Positions 17,158 to 27,030 of a DNA stretch of 64,000 nt are shown here, one piece after another. Below the pieces are notes generated by a model. That model was given only the letters and a program-made list of their open reading frames with translations, was not told the origin of the DNA and did no database searches. The translations under genes and the position numbers were made by a program. The first letter of the stretch is position 1. Each line of letters opens with the position of its first letter. The DNA is from an uncultured Roseicyclus sp. GTDB lineage: Bacteria > Pseudomonadota > Alphaproteobacteria > Rhodobacterales > Rhodobacteraceae. Where the stretch lies: contig CAKZPN010000061.1 in NCBI GenBank assembly GCA_937139335.1, forward strand, positions 62,001-126,000, read 5' to 3'.

Positions 17158-19761
17158 ATGGATCTGGTCGACCCCCACGCAAAATCCGCCGCCGATTGCC
17201 TTGCAGCCCTCGACGCCACGGCCGCAGGCCTGACCACGTCCGAGGCGGAGCGCAGGCTGGTCGCGCACGGGCCCAACCGGTTGCCCGAAACGCGGTCGCG
17301 CGGGCCGTTTCTGCGGTTCGCGCGGCAGTTCCACAACGTGCTGATCTACGTCCTCCTCGGGGCTGCGGTGATCACCGGGGCGTTGCAGCACTGGGTGGAT
17401 ACCGGGGTGATCCTAGCGGTGGTGCTGGCCAACGCGGTGATCGGCTTCATCCAGGAAGGCAAGGCCGAGGCGGCGATGGCCGCGATCCGGCACATGCTTG
17501 CACCGCGCGCCGCCGTGCTGCGCGACGGGGTGCGGGTGTCGGTGGACGGTGCGGCGCTGGTCCCCGGCGATGTCGTGCTGCTGGAGGCGGGCGACAAGGT
17601 GCCGGCCGACCTGCGGGTGCTCGAGGCGCGGGGCCTCGCGGCGCAGGAGGCGATCCTGACCGGCGAATCCGTGCCGGTGGAGAAGGGCGTGGCTCCGGTG
17701 GCGCGCGACGCCGCGCTCGGCGACCGCCGCGCAATGCTGTGGTCGGGCACTCTGGTGACGCAAGGCACCGCGCGCGGACTGGTCGTGGCCACGGGCGCCG
17801 GGACCGAGATCGGCCGTATCGGCGGGCTTCTGGCGGGGGTCGAGCAACTGACCACGCCGCTGGTCGCGCAGATGGATCACTTCGCGCGCTGGCTGTCGGC
17901 GCTGATCGTGGTCGTAGCCGGGCTGCTGCTGGTCTGGGGCTATTTCGTCGGGCACCGCGATTTTGCGGAGATGTTCATGGCGGTGGTCGGCGTCGCCGTT
18001 GCCGCCATCCCCGAAGGCCTGCCCGCGGTGATGACGATCACGCTGGCGGTAGGCGTTCAGGCGATGGCGCGGCGCAACGCCATCGTCCGCCGGCTTCCCG
18101 CGATCGAGGCGATCGGTTCGGTCTCGGTCATCTGCACCGACAAGACCGGCACGCTGACCCGCAACGAGATGGTCGTGGCCGCCGCCGAGACGCCCCAGGG
18201 CGCGTTCGAGGTGGCCGGCGAAGGATATGCGCCCGATGGCGCCATCACGCCTGCGGGCGACCTGTCGCGCCTGGCTCGTGCAGCGGCGCTGTGCAACGAC
18301 GCGGCGCTGCGCGACCGGGATGGCCACTGGACGGTGGAGGGCGACCCGATGGAAGGCGCGCTTCTGGCCTTCGCCGCGAAAGCGGGCGAAGGCTCTGCGG
18401 CCCGGCGCATCGACGCGCTCCCCTTCGACAGCCGCCATCGCTTCATGGCCACGCTGAGCGAGGTCGAAGGCGCTCGCCTGATCCATGTGAAGGGCGCTCC
18501 CGAACGGGTGTTGGGGATGTGTGGCGACATCGACCAGCGGAACTGGCACGACCGGGCCGAGGCCATGGCGCGCCGCGGCCTGCGGGTGCTGGCGCTGGCC
18601 GAGCAGCGCGCCGACGGCGACCGGATCGACGCGGCCGCGGTCGAGGGGGGACTGACGTTCCTCGGTCTCGTCGGGCTGATCGACCCGCCGCGACCCGAGG
18701 CCGTGGCAGCCGTCGCCGAATGTCGCGCGGCAGGCATCCGGGTGAAGATGATCACCGGCGATCACGCGGGCACCGCCGCCGCCATCGCCGCGCAGATCGG
18801 CCTCGCGGACCCGAGCCGCGTTCTGACCGGTCACGATCTCGACAAGCTCGACGATGCGCAACTGGCGATGGAGGTTGCGAACGTAGACGTCTTCGCCCGC
18901 ACGAGTCCCGAACACAAGCTGCGCCTCGTCACCGCGCTCCAGGCCAACGGCCTGTCGGTCGCGATGACCGGCGACGGGGTGAACGACGCGCCCGCGCTGA
19001 AGCGGGCGGACGCCGGCATCGCCATGGGCCTGAAGGGGTCGGAGGCGGCGAAGGAGGCGTCGGACCTGGTCCTGGCCGACGACAATTTCGCCAGTATCGC
19101 CGCGGCGGTGCGCGAGGGGCGCACCGTCTACGACAACCTCAGGAAGGTGATCGGCTGGACCCTGCCGACCAATGCGGGCGAATCCATCGTGGTGGTCATC
19201 GCGTTGCTGGCGGGCCTCGCCCTACCGATCACGCCGGTGATGATCCTTTGGATCAACCTGATCACCGGCGTCACCCTGGGCATCGCGCTGGCGTTCGAGC
19301 CGACCGAGGCGGGAACCATGGCCCGCCCGCCCCGGGTGCGGTCCGCGCCGATCCTGTCGGGTGCGCTGGTCTGGACTGTCGTCCTGGTGGCGCTCCTGTT
19401 CCTCGCGGCGGTGTTCGGCGTCTTCACCTATGCGCTGGACCAAGGCTATCCGCTGCCGCAGGCGCAGACTGTCGCGATGAACACGATCGTGGTCATGCAG
19501 ATCGTCTACCTCTTCTTCATCCGCAACATCCACGGCCCCTCTCTGACCTGGGCCGCGGTGCGCGGCACGCGGGTCGTCTGGCTGGTGGTGGTCATCGTGA
19601 CGGCCGCGCAATTCGCCGTCACCTACCTGCCGCCCTTGCAGGCCGTTCTGGGGACCGCTCCGGTCTCCCTGTTCGACGGCCTGCTGATCGTGGCAATCGG
19701 CGCGGCCTTCTTCGCGCTGATCGAGATCGAGAAACAGATCAGATTGGGATTGAAGTCATGA
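17158..19761 (+). CDS. Cation-transporting P-type ATPase (P2A, CtpF-like)
   Basis: An 867-residue inner-membrane ATPase. The A-domain loop TGES, phosphorylated Asp328 in CTDKTGTLT and hinge GDGVNDAP are all present. Helix M4 reads AAIPEGLPAV and M5 contains NAGES, preserving the two Ca-site glutamates of SERCA. M6 reads NLITGVTLG, so the SERCA Asp800 position is glycine. This M6 resembles CtpF-type bacterial ATPases rather than true SERCA pumps; the ion (Ca, Mg or another) is uncertain. It is in the FNR-box operon, and its last four bases overlap phaC. Confidence 0.92.
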   Translation: MDLVDPHAKSAADCLAALDATAAGLTTSEAERRLVAHGPNRLPETRSRGPFLRFARQFHNVLIYVLLGAAVITGALQHWVDTGVILAVVLANAVIGFIQEGKAEAAMAAIRHMLAPRAAVLRDGVRVSVDGAALVPGDVVLLEAGDKVPADLRVLEARGLAAQEAILTGESVPVEKGVAPVARDAALGDRRAMLWSGTLVTQGTARGLVVATGAGTEIGRIGGLLAGVEQLTTPLVAQMDHFARWLSALIVVVAGLLLVWGYFVGHRDFAEMFMAVVGVAVAAIPEGLPAVMTITLAVGVQAMARRNAIVRRLPAIEAIGSVSVICTDKTGTLTRNEMVVAAAETPQGAFEVAGEGYAPDGAITPAGDLSRLARAAALCNDAALRDRDGHWTVEGDPMEGALLAFAAKAGEGSAARRIDALPFDSRHRFMATLSEVEGARLIHVKGAPERVLGMCGDIDQRNWHDRAEAMARRGLRVLALAEQRADGDRIDAAAVEGGLTFLGLVGLIDPPRPEAVAAVAECRAAGIRVKMITGDHAGTAAAIAAQIGLADPSRVLTGHDLDKLDDAQLAMEVANVDVFARTSPEHKLRLVTALQANGLSVAMTGDGVNDAPALKRADAGIAMGLKGSEAAKEASDLVLADDNFASIAAAVREGRTVYDNLRKVIGWTLPTNAGESIVVVIALLAGLALPITPVMILWINLITGVTLGIALAFEPTEAGTMARPPRVRSAPILSGALVWTVVLVALLFLAAVFGVFTYALDQGYPLPQAQTVAMNTIVVMQIVYLFFIRNIHGPSLTWAAVRGTRVVWLVVVIVTAAQFAVTYLPPLQAVLGTAPVSLFDGLLIVAIGAAFFALIEIEKQIRLGLKS

Positions 19762-21560
19762 CACGACCGCCGAAACCCAAGACACGCCGCGCGCCCGCTC
19801 CGGGGGCTGTCCAGCTTCCCGCCGTGGTTCCACCCCCGCTCGATCCGTCACAGGACCATCCCGCCGAGGCGTTCGACCGTGCCTCCCGCGGGGCGCTGGC
19901 GCGGCTCGTCGGCGGGGTGTCGCCGCCGGCCTTCATCAAGGCCTGGAGCGAGTGGGCGCAGCATCTGGCGCTTTCTCCCGGCCGCCAGCTGGAACTGGCC
20001 GAACATGCCCAGCGGAACCTGCTGAAGGTCATGGCGCACGCGGCGAGCCCCGGAAGCCCGCCGCCCTTCGAGCCGAAACCGTTCGACAGGCGTTTCACGC
20101 ATGCCGGCTGGCAATCCCTCCCGTTCGCGGCGTGGCAACAGGGGTTCTTGTCGGTGCAGGACTGGTGGGATCACGCCACCGAACCGGTGCGCGGCCTGCG
20201 CCTCGAGGATGCCGAGCGCACCCGGTTTCTGGCCCGCCAGACGCTCGATGTTCTGTCGCCGTCGAACTCTCCGCTGCTCAACCCCGAGATCATCGAGGAA
20301 ACCGTGCGGACGACGGGCCGCAACCTGACCGACGGTGCGGCGCATTTCGCGCATGACGCGGTAAAAATCCTGACCGGCCAGCGCGACCCGCCCCCCGAAG
20401 GCTACCGGATCGGAACGGATCTTGCCTGCACGCCGGGACAGGTGGTGTTCCGCAACGATCTCATGGAGCTGATCCAGTATGCGCCGCAGACGCCGCAGGT
20501 TCAGGCGCGGCCGATCCTGATCGTTCCGGCCTGGATCATGAAATACTACATCCTCGACCTCTCGCCCGAGAACTCCATGGTGCGCTACCTGGTTGGCCAG
20601 GGATTCACCGTCTTCATGATTTCATGGATGAACCCGACCGCCGAACAGCGCAACCTTTCGCTGGAGGATTACCGTGAACGGGGGGTGATGGCGGCGCTGG
20701 ATACGGTAAACGCCATCGTGCCCGACGTCCCCGTCCATGCCGTCGGCTATTGTCTCGGCGGCACCATTCTGGCGATCGCGGCGGCCACCATGGCGCGCGA
20801 CGGCGACGACCGCCTCGCCTCGGCCACGTTGATGGCGGCGCAGGTGGATTTCGCCGAAGCGGGCGAGCTGCTCCTGTTTCTCGACGAAAGCCAGATCGCG
20901 TTCCTCGAGGATCTGATGTGGGAGCAGGGCTATCTCGACCGTCCGCAGATGGCCCGCGCCTTTGCCGCCATCCGGGCCGAGGATCTGATCTGGACCCGCG
21001 CCGTCCGACGCTATTTCCTCGGCCGCGAGGACGTGGCGACCGACATCGGCGTCTGGCTCTCGGACACCACGCGGATGCCGGCGCTGATGCATTCGCAATA
21101 CCTGCGCGCGCTGTTTCTCGAGAACCGTCTGACCGCGGGGCGCTTTGCGGTCGAGGGCCGGGTGATCGCGCTCAAGGACCTGTCTGTGCCGCTGTTCGTC
21201 GTGGCGACCGAAACGGATCACATCGCGCCCTGGCGGTCGGTCTACAAGACGCAGCTCTTCACCGACTGCGACCTCACCTTCGTGCTGACCAAGGGCGGAC
21301 ACAACACCGGCATCCTCAGCGAGCCGGGACACGCGGGACGGTATTTCCGCCTGTCGCACCGCCCGACCGGGGCGCTCTACACGGGCCCCAACGCCTGGTT
21401 GGCGAGGACGGGGACGACACCAGGATCGTGGTGGCCGGCCTGGTCCGAGTGGCTGATGACCCGCGGCGGCGGCCTCGTGGAGCCGCCGACAATGGGTGCG
21501 CCCGAGCGCGCGTTGCCCCCGCTCGGCCCGGCGCCCGGCACCTACGTCCTGCAGGCCTGA
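19758..21560 (+). CDS. phaC: Class I poly(3-hydroxyalkanoate) synthase
   Basis: A 600-residue PHA synthase that polymerises hydroxyacyl-CoA on the storage granule. The lipase-like box GYCLGG carries catalytic Cys332; the other triad members are Asp487 (ETDHIAPW) and His515 (KGGHNTG). The N-terminal 35 residues are proline-rich. The start overlaps the ATPase stop (ATGA). phaC is usually found beside phaP, phaR or phaZ; none is here. It is the last gene of an operon of ion transporters behind an FNR box, which suggests polymer made as an electron sink when oxygen is short. Confidence 0.95.
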   Translation: MTRPPKPKTRRAPAPGAVQLPAVVPPPLDPSQDHPAEAFDRASRGALARLVGGVSPPAFIKAWSEWAQHLALSPGRQLELAEHAQRNLLKVMAHAASPGSPPPFEPKPFDRRFTHAGWQSLPFAAWQQGFLSVQDWWDHATEPVRGLRLEDAERTRFLARQTLDVLSPSNSPLLNPEIIEETVRTTGRNLTDGAAHFAHDAVKILTGQRDPPPEGYRIGTDLACTPGQVVFRNDLMELIQYAPQTPQVQARPILIVPAWIMKYYILDLSPENSMVRYLVGQGFTVFMISWMNPTAEQRNLSLEDYRERGVMAALDTVNAIVPDVPVHAVGYCLGGTILAIAAATMARDGDDRLASATLMAAQVDFAEAGELLLFLDESQIAFLEDLMWEQGYLDRPQMARAFAAIRAEDLIWTRAVRRYFLGREDVATDIGVWLSDTTRMPALMHSQYLRALFLENRLTAGRFAVEGRVIALKDLSVPLFVVATETDHIAPWRSVYKTQLFTDCDLTFVLTKGGHNTGILSEPGHAGRYFRLSHRPTGALYTGPNAWLARTGTTPGSWWPAWSEWLMTRGGGLVEPPTMGAPERALPPLGPAPGTYVLQA

Positions 21561-21628
21561 ACCCCGGACAAGGACGCGGCGCGCAGACAGACCGCGAAGA
21601 CGCCGCGCTGCGGGTCTGCGTGCGTCGG

Positions 21629-23464
21629 CTATGCGACTGCCTCGGTCCTTGCGTCGCTCTCAAGAAAGCCGCGCCAGCCGCCGAAGGTGCTGATGTCCTC
21701 GGCGTCCGCCAGCGCGGCGGCTTCGCAGAGGAACCCTTTGACCTGCAATCCGTCCTCGATCTCGATGGTGCCGACGGACAGGGGCGCGGGGATTCCCTCC
21801 ATGAACGCGCCCATGGCGTGTTTCGGCATTGCCCAGAGCTCGAGCGCGATGGCCGTGCCCTGGCTATCCTTGCATCTGGACAGGCCCGGACGACGCGGCG
21901 CGCCTCCGGTGAGCGCGAAGAGGGCGTAGCGGGGCGCTGTCCGGGCAGCGCCGAGGAAGCGCGCCCCGCGAGAGGTCAGCTCGCCGTTCAACGGCAGGCC
22001 GGACATATGCGCGCCGCAGACGGCGATCACCATTTCGTCTTCCAACGGCGCGGCTTGACCGGGTGCGGTCGCGAAGGCAGCGGGCGACGTCAGCCCGGTC
22101 GCCCCGAGCGGCGGCTGCCGAACCTCCATGAGACGCCGCGCCTCGGCCGCGATCACTGCGTCCCGGCCCGCCTGCGCGACAAGGGTGACGCTGCCGGGCC
22201 GCCCGTCTGCGCGCGGGCCGGTCGGCACGGCGAGGGCGCAGAGGTCCAGCAGGTTCACGAAATTCGTGTAGGTGCCGAGGTTGGAATTGGGGGTGACGGG
22301 ATCGGCTTCCAACTCGGCGCAGGTGTAGAAGCGCGGGATCGTCGGCAGGCAGAGCATGTCGGCCGCGTCGAGGACCGGCGCGCAGGCGCGGCGCAGCTCG
22401 GCAAGCCGGTAGATCCCGTTGAAGGCGTCCACGGCGGATTGACCTTCGGCCTTGGCGATGATGGCGCGGGTGACGGGATGCACCGCATCGGGTCGGGCGA
22501 TCATCATGTCTTCGATCGCGGCATAGCGTTCGGCGATCCAGGCGCCGTCGTAGAGCATCCGGGCCACATCGTAGAAGGGCGTGAAGTCGACCCTGTCGAT
22601 CTGCGCGCCCGATGCCGCCAGCGTCGCCAGCGTCGCCTCGAAATCCGCCGCCTGCACGTCATCGCCGAAGAACATCAGGCTTCCGGCATCCGGGGCGGTG
22701 ATGCGCGGGGCGTGGCTTGGGGCTGGCATGGTGTGGTCGGGAAGCGCGCGGGAATAGGCGTCGTCGACATCATACGAGGCCGCCACGCGGAACACGTCAT
22801 GCGCATCGGCGACCGTCAGCGCGAAGATCGAGATCGTGTCGAGCGTCCGGCAGGCCGGCACGACCCCTCGTGCCGACAGGGCGCCCAGGCTCGGCTTGAG
22901 ACCGACGATCCCGTTGAGGGCCGCGGGCACCCGACCCGACCCCGCCGTGTCCGTGCCGAGCGCGAAAGGCACGATGCCGTGGGCGACCACGACGGCAGAC
23001 CCCGAAGAAGATCCGCCCGGAACGATGACGGGATCGAGCGCGTTGCGCGGCACTCCGTAGGGCGATCGCACGCCCACGAGGCCTGTCGCGAACTGGTCGA
23101 GGTTGGTCTTGCCGACGGGAATTGCGCCTGCCGCCCGCAGGAGGCTGACCACATGGGCATCGCGGGTCGAGTCATAGGCGTAAGCGGGGCAGGCCGCCGT
23201 CGTGGGCATGCCTGCCACGTCGATGTTGTCCTTGACCGCAAAAGGCACCCCCCAGAGCGGCCGGCCCGGGTCGAACGCCCCAAGCGCGGCGGCCTCGGCG
23301 GTCAGGCTTTCGGCGCTCGCCAGATGAAGGAAGATCGCCGGATCGTCGACAGCGGCCAGCCGGGCAAGCACTTCGACCATCACCTCGGCGGGCGTGACGC
23401 CCTTGGCATAGGCTTCGCGCAGGGCGGTCAGGGTGAAGGGCAGCTCGGAAAGCGGTCTGGTCAT
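21629..23464 (-). CDS. atzF: Allophanate hydrolase (AtzF-like amidase)
   Basis: A 611-residue cytoplasmic amidase. The amidase-signature triad is Lys78 (AVKDN), Ser152 (PGGSSSGS) and Ser176 (TDTAGSGR), with spacing equal to AtzF. A C-terminal domain of about 130 residues (from near 475) is typical of allophanate hydrolases. It ends a dipeptide-type ABC operon and starts nine bases after the ATPase gene. No urea carboxylase or biuret hydrolase gene is in view, so the true substrate may be another ureido compound or amide delivered by the transporter. Confidence 0.88.
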   Translation of the reverse strand: MTRPLSELPFTLTALREAYAKGVTPAEVMVEVLARLAAVDDPAIFLHLASAESLTAEAAALGAFDPGRPLWGVPFAVKDNIDVAGMPTTAACPAYAYDSTRDAHVVSLLRAAGAIPVGKTNLDQFATGLVGVRSPYGVPRNALDPVIVPGGSSSGSAVVVAHGIVPFALGTDTAGSGRVPAALNGIVGLKPSLGALSARGVVPACRTLDTISIFALTVADAHDVFRVAASYDVDDAYSRALPDHTMPAPSHAPRITAPDAGSLMFFGDDVQAADFEATLATLAASGAQIDRVDFTPFYDVARMLYDGAWIAERYAAIEDMMIARPDAVHPVTRAIIAKAEGQSAVDAFNGIYRLAELRRACAPVLDAADMLCLPTIPRFYTCAELEADPVTPNSNLGTYTNFVNLLDLCALAVPTGPRADGRPGSVTLVAQAGRDAVIAAEARRLMEVRQPPLGATGLTSPAAFATAPGQAAPLEDEMVIAVCGAHMSGLPLNGELTSRGARFLGAARTAPRYALFALTGGAPRRPGLSRCKDSQGTAIALELWAMPKHAMGAFMEGIPAPLSVGTIEIEDGLQVKGFLCEAAALADAEDISTFGGWRGFLESDARTEAVA

Positions 23465-23473
23465 TGCGGTCTC

Positions 23474-25123
23474 TTATTCGGCGGCGGATTTCAGGAGGCT
23501 GGGCCTCGCGGCGGGCGGCTTCGGCGCGGCTGAAAGCAGGGTCTGGGTGTAGGGGTGGCTGGGCGCTTCCATCACCTGGGCCGCCGGCCCCTGTTCCACG
23601 ATCTCGCCGCCCTGCATCACGATGACGTGGTCGCAGAGCAGGCGCACCACGTTCAGGTCATGGCTGACGAAGAGGTAGGTCATGCCGAGGCGCGCGCGCA
23701 GGTCGGCCAGCAGGTTCAGCACGACCGCCTGGATGGAGACATCGAGCGCCGCTGTCGGCTCGTCCAGGATCAGGAATTTCGGGTCCAGCGCGATGGCCCT
23801 GGCAATGCCCACGCGCGCCTTCTGCCCGCCCGAGAGCTGGTGGGGAAACCGGTCCAGAAGCGGCAAGGGCAAGCCGCACAGCGTCGCAAGCTCCTCCACC
23901 CGCGCCGTGAGGGCCGCACCGCGCAGGTCACTCATCCGCAAGATCGGGTCGGCAATGGTCTGGCGCGCGGAATGGCGGGGGTTCAGGCTGTCGGTGGCGT
24001 CCTGAAACACCATCTGGATCTGGCTGCGCCGCGCATCGCGCACGAACTTGTCCGCCGGCACACCGGCGATGTCGAACCCATCGAACAGGATATCGCCCGA
24101 TGTGCGGTCGAGCAGGCGCACCAGCATCGAGGAGGTGGTGGATTTTCCGCAGCCCGATTCCCCAACCAGCCCGACGCTCTGACCTTCCCGGATCGTGAAG
24201 GAGATGCCCTTGACCGCATGCACCGGCCCGGATTTCGACGGAAAGATCTTGACCAGATCGCGCACCTGAACCAGCGGGCGCGTGCCCGGTTCGTGGTCGG
24301 CCAGCGGCGTGCGGACCTCCGCCGGGAGCAAGTCGCGCAACGACGCACCGGGGCGCGGCGTGGCATCGACGAGCTTTCGGGTGTAGGGGTGCTGCGGATC
24401 GGCAAAGAGCGCCGAGGCAGCACCCGTCTCCACGATCTGCCCGTCCTTCATCACCGCCAGCCGGTCGCAATATTGCGCAGCCAGGCCAAGATCATGCGTG
24501 ATCAGGATCGAGGACATGCCGCGGTCGCGGGTCAGGTCGCGCACCAGATCCATCACCGCCTTTTGCGTCGTGATGTCGAGACCGGTGGTCGGCTCGTCTG
24601 CGATGAGAAGCCGCGGGCCGCAGGCCAGCGCGATGGCAAAGACCACCCGCTGGCACATGCCGCCCGACAGCTCGAACGGATAGGCGTCATACCGGGCCCG
24701 CGCGTCGCGGATGCGCACGGCCTCCAGCGCCTCGATGGCCTTGGCGCGGGCGTTGGACCGGGTGGCGCGGCCATGCCGGCGCAGCACATCCTCAAGCTGG
24801 TGGCCGACCTTGCGGATCGGGTTGAGGGCGGCGCGCGGGTTCTGGAAGATCATGCTGATCTCGCGGCCGCGGACCCGCTGCATGTCCCGCTCGGCCGCCT
24901 GCGCCAGATCGCGACCGTCGAAGACGGCGCTGCCTGCCTTTATCCGGCCGCCGGCGTCCAGGATGCGCATCAGCGCGTAGGACGTGACCGACTTCCCCGA
25001 CCCGCTTTCACCGACGATGCCCAGCGTTTCACCCGCAGCGAGGTCGAAGGAGATGCCGCGCACCGCCTCCACCTCGCCGCGCCGGGTGCGGAAGGACACC
25101 GAAAGATCTGAAATGTGCAGCAT
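23474..25123 (-). CDS. Dipeptide/oligopeptide-type ABC transporter ATPase, DppD-DppF fusion
   Basis: A 549-residue protein with two complete ATPase domains, the DppD and DppF types fused head to tail. Walker A motifs are GESGSGKSV (near residue 39) and GESGCGKST (near 317). The signatures are LSGGMCQRV and LSGGQKARV; the Walker B motifs are LLIADEPTTGLD and FLILDEPTAALD. The oligopeptide-transporter C-terminal motif HPYTRKL / HPYTQTL follows each domain. It energises the two permeases encoded upstream. Confidence 0.96.
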   Translation of the reverse strand: MLHISDLSVSFRTRRGEVEAVRGISFDLAAGETLGIVGESGSGKSVTSYALMRILDAGGRIKAGSAVFDGRDLAQAAERDMQRVRGREISMIFQNPRAALNPIRKVGHQLEDVLRRHGRATRSNARAKAIEALEAVRIRDARARYDAYPFELSGGMCQRVVFAIALACGPRLLIADEPTTGLDITTQKAVMDLVRDLTRDRGMSSILITHDLGLAAQYCDRLAVMKDGQIVETGAASALFADPQHPYTRKLVDATPRPGASLRDLLPAEVRTPLADHEPGTRPLVQVRDLVKIFPSKSGPVHAVKGISFTIREGQSVGLVGESGCGKSTTSSMLVRLLDRTSGDILFDGFDIAGVPADKFVRDARRSQIQMVFQDATDSLNPRHSARQTIADPILRMSDLRGAALTARVEELATLCGLPLPLLDRFPHQLSGGQKARVGIARAIALDPKFLILDEPTAALDVSIQAVVLNLLADLRARLGMTYLFVSHDLNVVRLLCDHVIVMQGGEIVEQGPAAQVMEAPSHPYTQTLLSAAPKPPAARPSLLKSAAE

Positions 25124-25126
25124 GGC

Positions 25127-26005
25127 TCAGGTCCTCCGCCGCGGGTCGACGATGTCGCGCAGCCCGTCGCCCATGAGGTTGAAGGTGAAGACCGCCAGCA
25201 TCAGCCACAGCCCGGGAAACAGCGCGACCCACCAATGGCCCGAGATGATGTAGTTGGCCCCCTCCGCCACCAGGATGCCCCATTCCGGCGTCGGCGGGCG
25301 GACGCCCAGCCCGATGAAGGACAGGCCGGCCGCGTTCAGGATCGCCCAGCCCATGTTGAGCGAGACCTGCACCATCATCGGCGGCAGGGCATTGGGGAAG
25401 ATGTGAAAGGCCAGCGTGCGCAGGTGCGAATTGCCCGACAGCCGCGCGGCCAGCGCAAAGCCCGCCTCGCGGCGGATATTGACCTCGGCCCGGACAAGGC
25501 GGGCGTAGAACGGGATGTTGATCAGCGCCGTCGCATAGATGATGTTCTCGATCGTGTTGCCCAGTGCCGCAACGATGCCCATGGCCAGCACGAACAGCGG
25601 AAAAGCCATGATCGTGTCGAGGATGCGGTTCAGCACCGCGTCGATCCAGCCGCCCCAGTAGCCCGCCACGGCCCCGAGCAGGGAGCCGATGACAAAGGAG
25701 ATCGCCACCGCAAGCACCGAGATCGTGAGGTCGAGACGGGTGGCCACGACCACGCGGCTGAAGACGTCGCGGCCAAGATTGTCGGTGCCGAACCAATGCG
25801 TCCAGTCCGGTGGTTGCAGGGCGTTGGCCGAGTTGGTGGCCAGGGGGTCATGCGGGACCAGCATCGCCCCGAAAAAGGCCTGCACGAGGAAAAAGGCGAA
25901 CATGCTGAAGGACAACAGCGTAACAGGGTTCTCGCGCAGCACGTGCAGCAGATGCGCGCCTGCGCCGTCGGGCTTGCGGTCCGGGATATCCGTGGCGTCG
26001 GTCAT
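25127..26005 (-). CDS. Dipeptide-type ABC transporter permease, DppC family
   Basis: A 292-residue inner-membrane permease. The N-terminal helix lies at about residues 33-53, followed by the LATNSANALQPP periplasmic stretch and GTDNLGRD, a hallmark of DppC/OppC proteins. The EAA-type loop contains RLVRAEVNIRREAGFALAAR. Its start overlaps the DppB-type gene by four bases, and its stop is three bases from the ATPase start. It works as a heterodimer with the DppB-type subunit. Confidence 0.95.
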   Translation of the reverse strand: MTDATDIPDRKPDGAGAHLLHVLRENPVTLLSFSMFAFFLVQAFFGAMLVPHDPLATNSANALQPPDWTHWFGTDNLGRDVFSRVVVATRLDLTISVLAVAISFVIGSLLGAVAGYWGGWIDAVLNRILDTIMAFPLFVLAMGIVAALGNTIENIIYATALINIPFYARLVRAEVNIRREAGFALAARLSGNSHLRTLAFHIFPNALPPMMVQVSLNMGWAILNAAGLSFIGLGVRPPTPEWGILVAEGANYIISGHWWVALFPGLWLMLAVFTFNLMGDGLRDIVDPRRRT

Positions 26006-27027
26006 TTGGTGTCAAACCCGATGCGGGGATCGATCAGCGCATAGCTGAGGTCGATGATGAGGTTGAGCGTAACGAAGAGCAGCGCCATGGCGAGCACGAA
26101 GCCCTGGACGGCGGCGTAATCCGAGGCGACCAGCGCCTCCACCGCGTAGGAGCCGATGCCGGGCCAGGCAAAGACCTTTTCCACCAGCACGTTGGCGCCA
26201 AGGACGAAGGAAAAGACCATGCCCAGCGTGGTCACGACCGGCAGCAGCGCGTTGCGCAACCCGTAGCCGAACAGGACCTTGCCGCGCGACAGGCCGGCCG
26301 CTCGTGCGGTGCGGATGTAGTCCGACGACAGGGCCTGCAGCATGGCGGCCCGTGTCATCCGGGCGATGGGGGCCAGCGTGAACAGGGCCAGCGTGATCGT
26401 CGGCAGGGCCAGTTGCCGCACGGTCGCGCCGAAGGTCTCCAGATCCCTCGCCAGGAGGCTGTCGACCAGGTAGAAGCCGGTCACGCGCGGCGGCTCGAGA
26501 TAGATGAAGTCCAGCCGCCCCAGCGGCGAGGGCGCCCAGCCGAGCAGGTAGTAGAACACATAGACCAGCAGGATGCCGGTGAAGAAGGTCGGCAGGGACA
26601 CGCCCGCCGTCACCAGCACCCGGCACAGGTGATCGACCCAGGACCCCTGCCGCACCGCCGCCAGAACCCCCAGGGGGATGGCAATGGCGCAAGACACGAT
26701 CAGTGCCGACAGGGTCAGTTCGAGCGACGCGGGAAGCCGCATGGCCAGATCGGTCAGCACCGGTTGCCCCGTGCTGATCGACCGCCCCAGATCGCCGCGC
26801 ACCAGATCGGCGAAATAGAGGAAGAACTGCGTCACCAGCGGCTGGTCGAGGCCGAGCGCCTCGCGCACCTGCTGGATCGACTGCTCGTCCGCCATGGCCC
26901 CCGCAAAATAGACCGCAGGGTCGCCGGGCAGCGCGCGGGTCAGGATGAAGCTGATGACCACCACGCCCAGGATCACCGGGACGGTCTGGGCCAGCCGTAT
27001 CCCGATCGCGCGCGCGCGCCCGGCCAT
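26002..27027 (-). CDS. Dipeptide-type ABC transporter permease, DppB family
   Basis: A 341-residue inner-membrane permease with an N-terminal helix (about 11-31), the DppB-typical LPGDPAVYFAG segment and a C-terminal DLSYALIDPRI motif. The cytoplasmic loop RTARAAGLSRGKVL contacts the ATPase. It starts three bases after the binding-protein gene. The order binding protein - DppB - DppC - DppDF - amidase is a complete importer plus a catabolic enzyme. Confidence 0.95.
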   Translation of the reverse strand: MAGRARAIGIRLAQTVPVILGVVVISFILTRALPGDPAVYFAGAMADEQSIQQVREALGLDQPLVTQFFLYFADLVRGDLGRSISTGQPVLTDLAMRLPASLELTLSALIVSCAIAIPLGVLAAVRQGSWVDHLCRVLVTAGVSLPTFFTGILLVYVFYYLLGWAPSPLGRLDFIYLEPPRVTGFYLVDSLLARDLETFGATVRQLALPTITLALFTLAPIARMTRAAMLQALSSDYIRTARAAGLSRGKVLFGYGLRNALLPVVTTLGMVFSFVLGANVLVEKVFAWPGIGSYAVEALVASDYAAVQGFVLAMALLFVTLNLIIDLSYALIDPRIGFDTK

Positions 27028-27030
27028 GGC

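Noticed and set aside
17196-19757. Long plus-strand frame continuous with phaC
   Set aside because: The part before 19758 is an out-of-frame reading of the P-type ATPase gene; phaC starts at the ATG overlapping the ATPase stop.
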